Shown here: piece by piece, positions 61,410 through 64,000 of the stretch
Layout of the letters: each line of letters begins with the position of its first letter
Numbering within the stretch: position 1 is the first letter of the stretch
Source of the DNA: JABDIP01 sp965227455
GTDB taxonomy: Bacteria; Pseudomonadota; Alphaproteobacteria; DSM-16000; Inquilinaceae
Length of the DNA stretch: 64,000 nucleotides
Direction: 5' to 3'
Assembly: GCA_965227455.1 (NCBI GenBank)
Contig: OZ245752.1
Location: 4,588,001-4,652,000, forward strand
Position numbers and translations under genes: made by a program
Notes under the pieces: model-generated
What the model was told of the DNA's origin: nothing
What the model saw: only the letters and a program-made list of their open reading frames with translations
The model's database searches: none

Positions 61410-62987
61410 TCAGCCGTTGGGCTCGCAACTCCAGCTGTACCGGTAGAAGTCGTACTCGAACGACTGCATGGGCACCGCGGCGAAGCCATCCAGGCAGTTG
61501 TCCATGGCGTGCCGGACCTTCTGGGTTAGCAGGAAGACATCCGGCTGCAGATCGACCAGCTTCTGCTGCAGCGTCAGGTAGATCTCCGCCTGCTCGGCCG
61601 GATCCGCGGTCTGGCGGGCCGCGTCGATCAGGCCATCGACCTCGTCGCTCAGCACCCATTCCATGGAAGCCCAGGTGCCGGCTGCATCGGAATGGTATTG
61701 GGTGAAGAACATGGAATCGGGCGACGGGTAGGTCGGCCCGAAGAACACCTGGTTCACATTCGGCGTGGTCGAGACATCCGACGCCAGCTCGGTGAGGCGG
61801 TTCCATGGCTCGGGCTGCAGGGTCACGGCGAAACCGAGCGACTCCATGGTTGCCTGGAACAGCAGAGCGATCTCCTCCTCGAACGCCGTGCCGGCGACAT
61901 AGGCATGCACGATCGGGATCGGCCCCTGTCCGGCATAGCGGCTCTTGGCAACCTCCTCCCGGGCGCAGTCCAGGTCATAGACCGGCGACGGCGCCTCGTC
62001 CCAGTGGAACTCCGCGAACAGTGGGGCCAATGGCGTCTTGAGCTCGCCGCCCGGCAGGATCACCTCGCGGATCGTCTCGTAGTCGGTGGCGCAGGCGATC
62101 GCCCGACGGATATGCACGTCGTCGGTCGGCGGCACCTGGGTGTTGAGCTTGTAGTAGAAGGCGACCGCGGTATCCGCGGAGACGACGCGGAACCGGTCCA
62201 TCGCCTCCAGCGCCTCATAGGTTTCCGACGCCTGGTACTGGCTGGTCATGGTCAGCTCGCCCGAGGCCGCCAGCGAGCGCACCGTGGCCTCGTCATTGGT
62301 CACGAACATGCGCACTTCGTCGATCGCGGTGTCGGTCCAGCCCTGATAGTAGTTCTCGTTGGCCTTGATGACCATGCGGCTGCCGCGCTCCCAGCTGTCC
62401 AGCACATAGGGCCCGGCGCCAGCGACATTGCTCGCCAGGAAGGTCTGGCCGTCATCGCCGCCCTCGTTGGCCTGAACGGTCTCAGAATTGACGATCATCA
62501 CCGATGGCATCGTCGCCAGGAACGGCGAATAGGTCTTGTTCAGAGTGAAGCGCACCGTGCGGTCGTCGACCGCCTCGACCGCGCCGTCGCCGAGCACGTC
62601 GGCGAACAGATAGGACGGTCCCTGGTTGAGGCGCAGCAGGCGCTCGACCGTATAGACCACATCCTCAGCCGTGACCGGGCTGCCGTCGGAGAATACGGCG
62701 TCGTCGCGCAAGTTGAACGTGAAGACCGTGGAATCCGGCGACACCTCCCAGCTCTCGGCAAGCTGCGGCACGATCTGGCCGGCGGCGTCGACGGTCACCA
62801 GCCCGTCATACAGGTTCACCGCCGCCATGTATTCCGTGTAGTCGTTGATCTTGGCGGGATCGATGGTCCCGACGATCTGCACCGTGTTCAAGGTCACGAC
62901 ATTGCTCTGCGCCAACGCCGGCAACGCGGTAATGGCCAAGGCCGCGCATCCGCACACCAGCACCGATGTCCGTTTCATGAAGGTCAT
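61410..62987 (-). CDS. ABC peptide-type transporter substrate-binding protein
   Basis: 525-aa extracellular solute-binding protein family 5. A Sec signal is present (KRTSVLVCGCAALAITALPALAQ, cleavage near residue 27). Characteristic segments are YDGLVTVDAAGQIVPQLAESWEV, FSDGSPVTAEDVVYTVERLL, and the dipeptide-binding hinge AGAGPYVLDSWERG. It could bind peptides, amides or other small ligands; family 5 covers many. ATG at 62987 has GGCAGGGGGC upstream. It is first in the operon with the hydantoinase-DUF917 genes, which argues for an imported cyclic or amide substrate. Confidence 0.92.
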   Translation of the reverse strand: MTFMKRTSVLVCGCAALAITALPALAQSNVVTLNTVQIVGTIDPAKINDYTEYMAAVNLYDGLVTVDAAGQIVPQLAESWEVSPDSTVFTFNLRDDAVFSDGSPVTAEDVVYTVERLLRLNQGPSYLFADVLGDGAVEAVDDRTVRFTLNKTYSPFLATMPSVMIVNSETVQANEGGDDGQTFLASNVAGAGPYVLDSWERGSRMVIKANENYYQGWTDTAIDEVRMFVTNDEATVRSLAASGELTMTSQYQASETYEALEAMDRFRVVSADTAVAFYYKLNTQVPPTDDVHIRRAIACATDYETIREVILPGGELKTPLAPLFAEFHWDEAPSPVYDLDCAREEVAKSRYAGQGPIPIVHAYVAGTAFEEEIALLFQATMESLGFAVTLQPEPWNRLTELASDVSTTPNVNQVFFGPTYPSPDSMFFTQYHSDAAGTWASMEWVLSDEVDGLIDAARQTADPAEQAEIYLTLQQKLVDLQPDVFLLTQKVRHAMDNCLDGFAAVPMQSFEYDFYRYSWSCEPNG

Positions 62988-63373
62988 TACAGCCCCCTGC
63001 CCGTAATATTCTGATGTCTGTTAATCGTGATGGACAGGAAAATGAGTGTCAAATTTCGAAGGCCGAATTAATTTGCGTATTCGACCCATATTTCGGAACT
63101 AAATTCCATAGTCGGTTTGAATTGTCGTGGGGGCCTGCACCTGCCGGTCGGCCAGCCGGTGCTTAGACAATCTCTTCCTAATGCCGGCCCACATGATTGG
63201 GCTGTCGCTGCCTGAGACACGGTTCGAGAGTTCGCAGGCCTAGCCGAGCCGCTGCCAACGTCACGAAGCCCAGTTGACGTTTCATCGTCGATGATCCACG
63301 ATTTTATATATACTAAAATTGGAACTGGCGCGACGTGGCTGGAGAAGCACAGGGAAGGGCGGAAAGCGCAACG
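62988..63373. promoter_or_regulatory. Divergent promoter region SBP / XRE-cupin regulator
   Basis: 386 bp between divergent genes. It is AT-rich near both ends. TTTTA (63302-63306) and TAAAA (63314-63318) form a small inverted repeat 56-72 bp before the regulator start, a possible XRE operator. No open frame with a ribosome-binding site is seen inside. Confidence 0.4.
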
Positions 63374-63940
63374 ATGGACGAGCCGCTCGGAATGCGCTTG
63401 CGCTCCAAGCGACGCGAACTCGGACTGACCCTCAAGGATATCGCCGAAGGAGCCGGACTGTCGGTCGGCTTCATTTCGCAAGTCGAACGCGGACTCGCCG
63501 CTCCGTCGCTCTCATCGCTCGTCTCCATTTCGCGCGTATTGAGAACGGAGATCGGCACCTTCTTGCAGCAACCTCGAGCCCTGGCCAGCTACACCCGGCA
63601 CGGCCAGCGCCAAACCTATTCGATCGAGGGCCAATCCGTTGCATACGAGCGGGTTTCATCCTCCTTCGCCAGGCAGACAATGCACAGCGTCATCATCCAC
63701 ATGCCGCCGGGCTACCGGTCTGAGCCGATCACCCATGAGGGCGAGGAGATGGAATTCGTGCTCGAGGGCACGGTGACGTCCGAGCTGGACGGACGGGCCG
63801 TCGTCCTGCAGGCCGGCGATTCCGTCCACCACCCGTCCCAAATGCGCCACTGCCTGTGGAACCACACCGACAAGCCGGCGGTGATGCTGTGGGTCGGCAC
63901 CATGGATCTGTTCGGCGAGCACATCGACGAGGAGCGATAG
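63374..63940 (+). CDS. XRE family regulator with cupin sensor domain
   Basis: 188-aa regulator with an N-terminal helix-turn-helix (MRLRSKRRELGLTLKDIAEG to about residue 60; recognition helix around SVGFISQVERG) and a C-terminal cupin_2 barrel (EGEEMEFVLEGTVTSELDGR; LQAGDSVHHPSQMRHCLWN) that likely binds a small metabolite. PuuR- and SutR-like relatives control catabolic operons. It is divergent from the Dpp-hydantoinase-DUF917 operon and is the natural candidate for its regulator. ATG at 63374 is preferred; a GTG at 63335 would add 13 residues. Confidence 0.88.
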   Translation: MDEPLGMRLRSKRRELGLTLKDIAEGAGLSVGFISQVERGLAAPSLSSLVSISRVLRTEIGTFLQQPRALASYTRHGQRQTYSIEGQSVAYERVSSSFARQTMHSVIIHMPPGYRSEPITHEGEEMEFVLEGTVTSELDGRAVVLQAGDSVHHPSQMRHCLWNHTDKPAVMLWVGTMDLFGEHIDEER

Positions 63941-63987
63941 CAACCGGCTTGAGATTGGCCATCAGGCCGCGAAACAAGCGGCCGGCA

Positions 63988-63999
63988 ACAAAGAGGAGG
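63988..63999 (+). promoter_or_regulatory. Ribosome-binding site of a gene beyond the window
   Basis: AAAGAGGAGG at 63990-63999 is a strong Shine-Dalgarno sequence just before the window ends, so another plus-strand gene probably starts within about 10 bp of the edge, 50 bp downstream of the XRE-cupin regulator. Confidence 0.5.
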
Positions 64000-64000
64000 C

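Overview
The window looks like the chromosome of a GC-rich alphaproteobacterium, most likely Rhodospirillales or a close relative. The evidence is a NadQ-type Nudix repressor in front of nadABC, an ECF42 sigma factor with its DGPF partner, a chemotaxis operon carrying cheD and a pentapeptide-repeat gene, and codon use strongly biased to G/C in the third position. No rRNA operon, complete tRNA gene, CRISPR array or intact insertion sequence was found.

Layout. 0.1-3.5 kb: a sulfatase/phosphonate hydrolase, the ammonium channel amtB and a small ribbon-helix-helix protein. 3.7-6.3 kb: glyoxalase I and a Tat-exported two-subunit GMC oxidoreductase ending in a clear terminator. 6.4-10.3 kb: an ECF42 sigma/DGPF stress locus with small accessory proteins (VOC, GFA, DUF2461) and three copies of a long palindromic repeat. 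Two promoters here share the same -35/-10 pair, TGTCGG-N17-CGTCTA. 10.3-12.6 kb: ergothioneine genes egtB-egtD. 12.9-21.3 kb: a sugar catabolic locus made of D-lyxose isomerase, an ABC importer, a dehydrogenase, a GntR regulator, a DgoD-like dehydratase, NanE and an amino-sugar kinase. 21.3-26.0 kb: nadQ-nadA-nadB-nadC with two tandem operators.

26.1-35.7 kb is the most unusual part. One strand carries metzincin-like protease, an 86-aa acidic-tailed protein, YcaO and TfuA as a tight operon. Facing away from it is a subtilase whose stop codon overlaps a 64-aa holin-like membrane protein. Next to it is a SARP/BTAD-TolB-TPR regulator. YcaO-TfuA pairs install backbone thioamides, so this may be a peptide- or protein-modification system with two dedicated proteases; the substrate is not obvious.

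36.6-50.6 kb is a complete chemotaxis operon: STAS, cheY, cheA, cheW, two receptors, cheR, cheB, cheY, pentapeptide protein and cheD, with a small CheZ-like gene on the opposite strand. The receptors share a virtually identical 1.18-kb signalling half but have unrelated sensors, one a Cache type and one a haem-c (CxxCH) type. The block is bracketed by copies of a diverged dispersed repeat, an IS630 remnant and a tRNA 3'-end fragment.

51.1-53.2 kb holds a COG1313 radical SAM protein divergent from a Tat-exported SagB-type nitroreductase. 53.6-63.0 kb is one minus-strand operon of eight genes: a Dpp/Opp-type importer, a hydantoinase/oxoprolinase-family protein and two tandem DUF917 proteins, with a divergent XRE-cupin regulator. 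The window ends inside a further operon, with a ribosome-binding site for a gene that lies outside.
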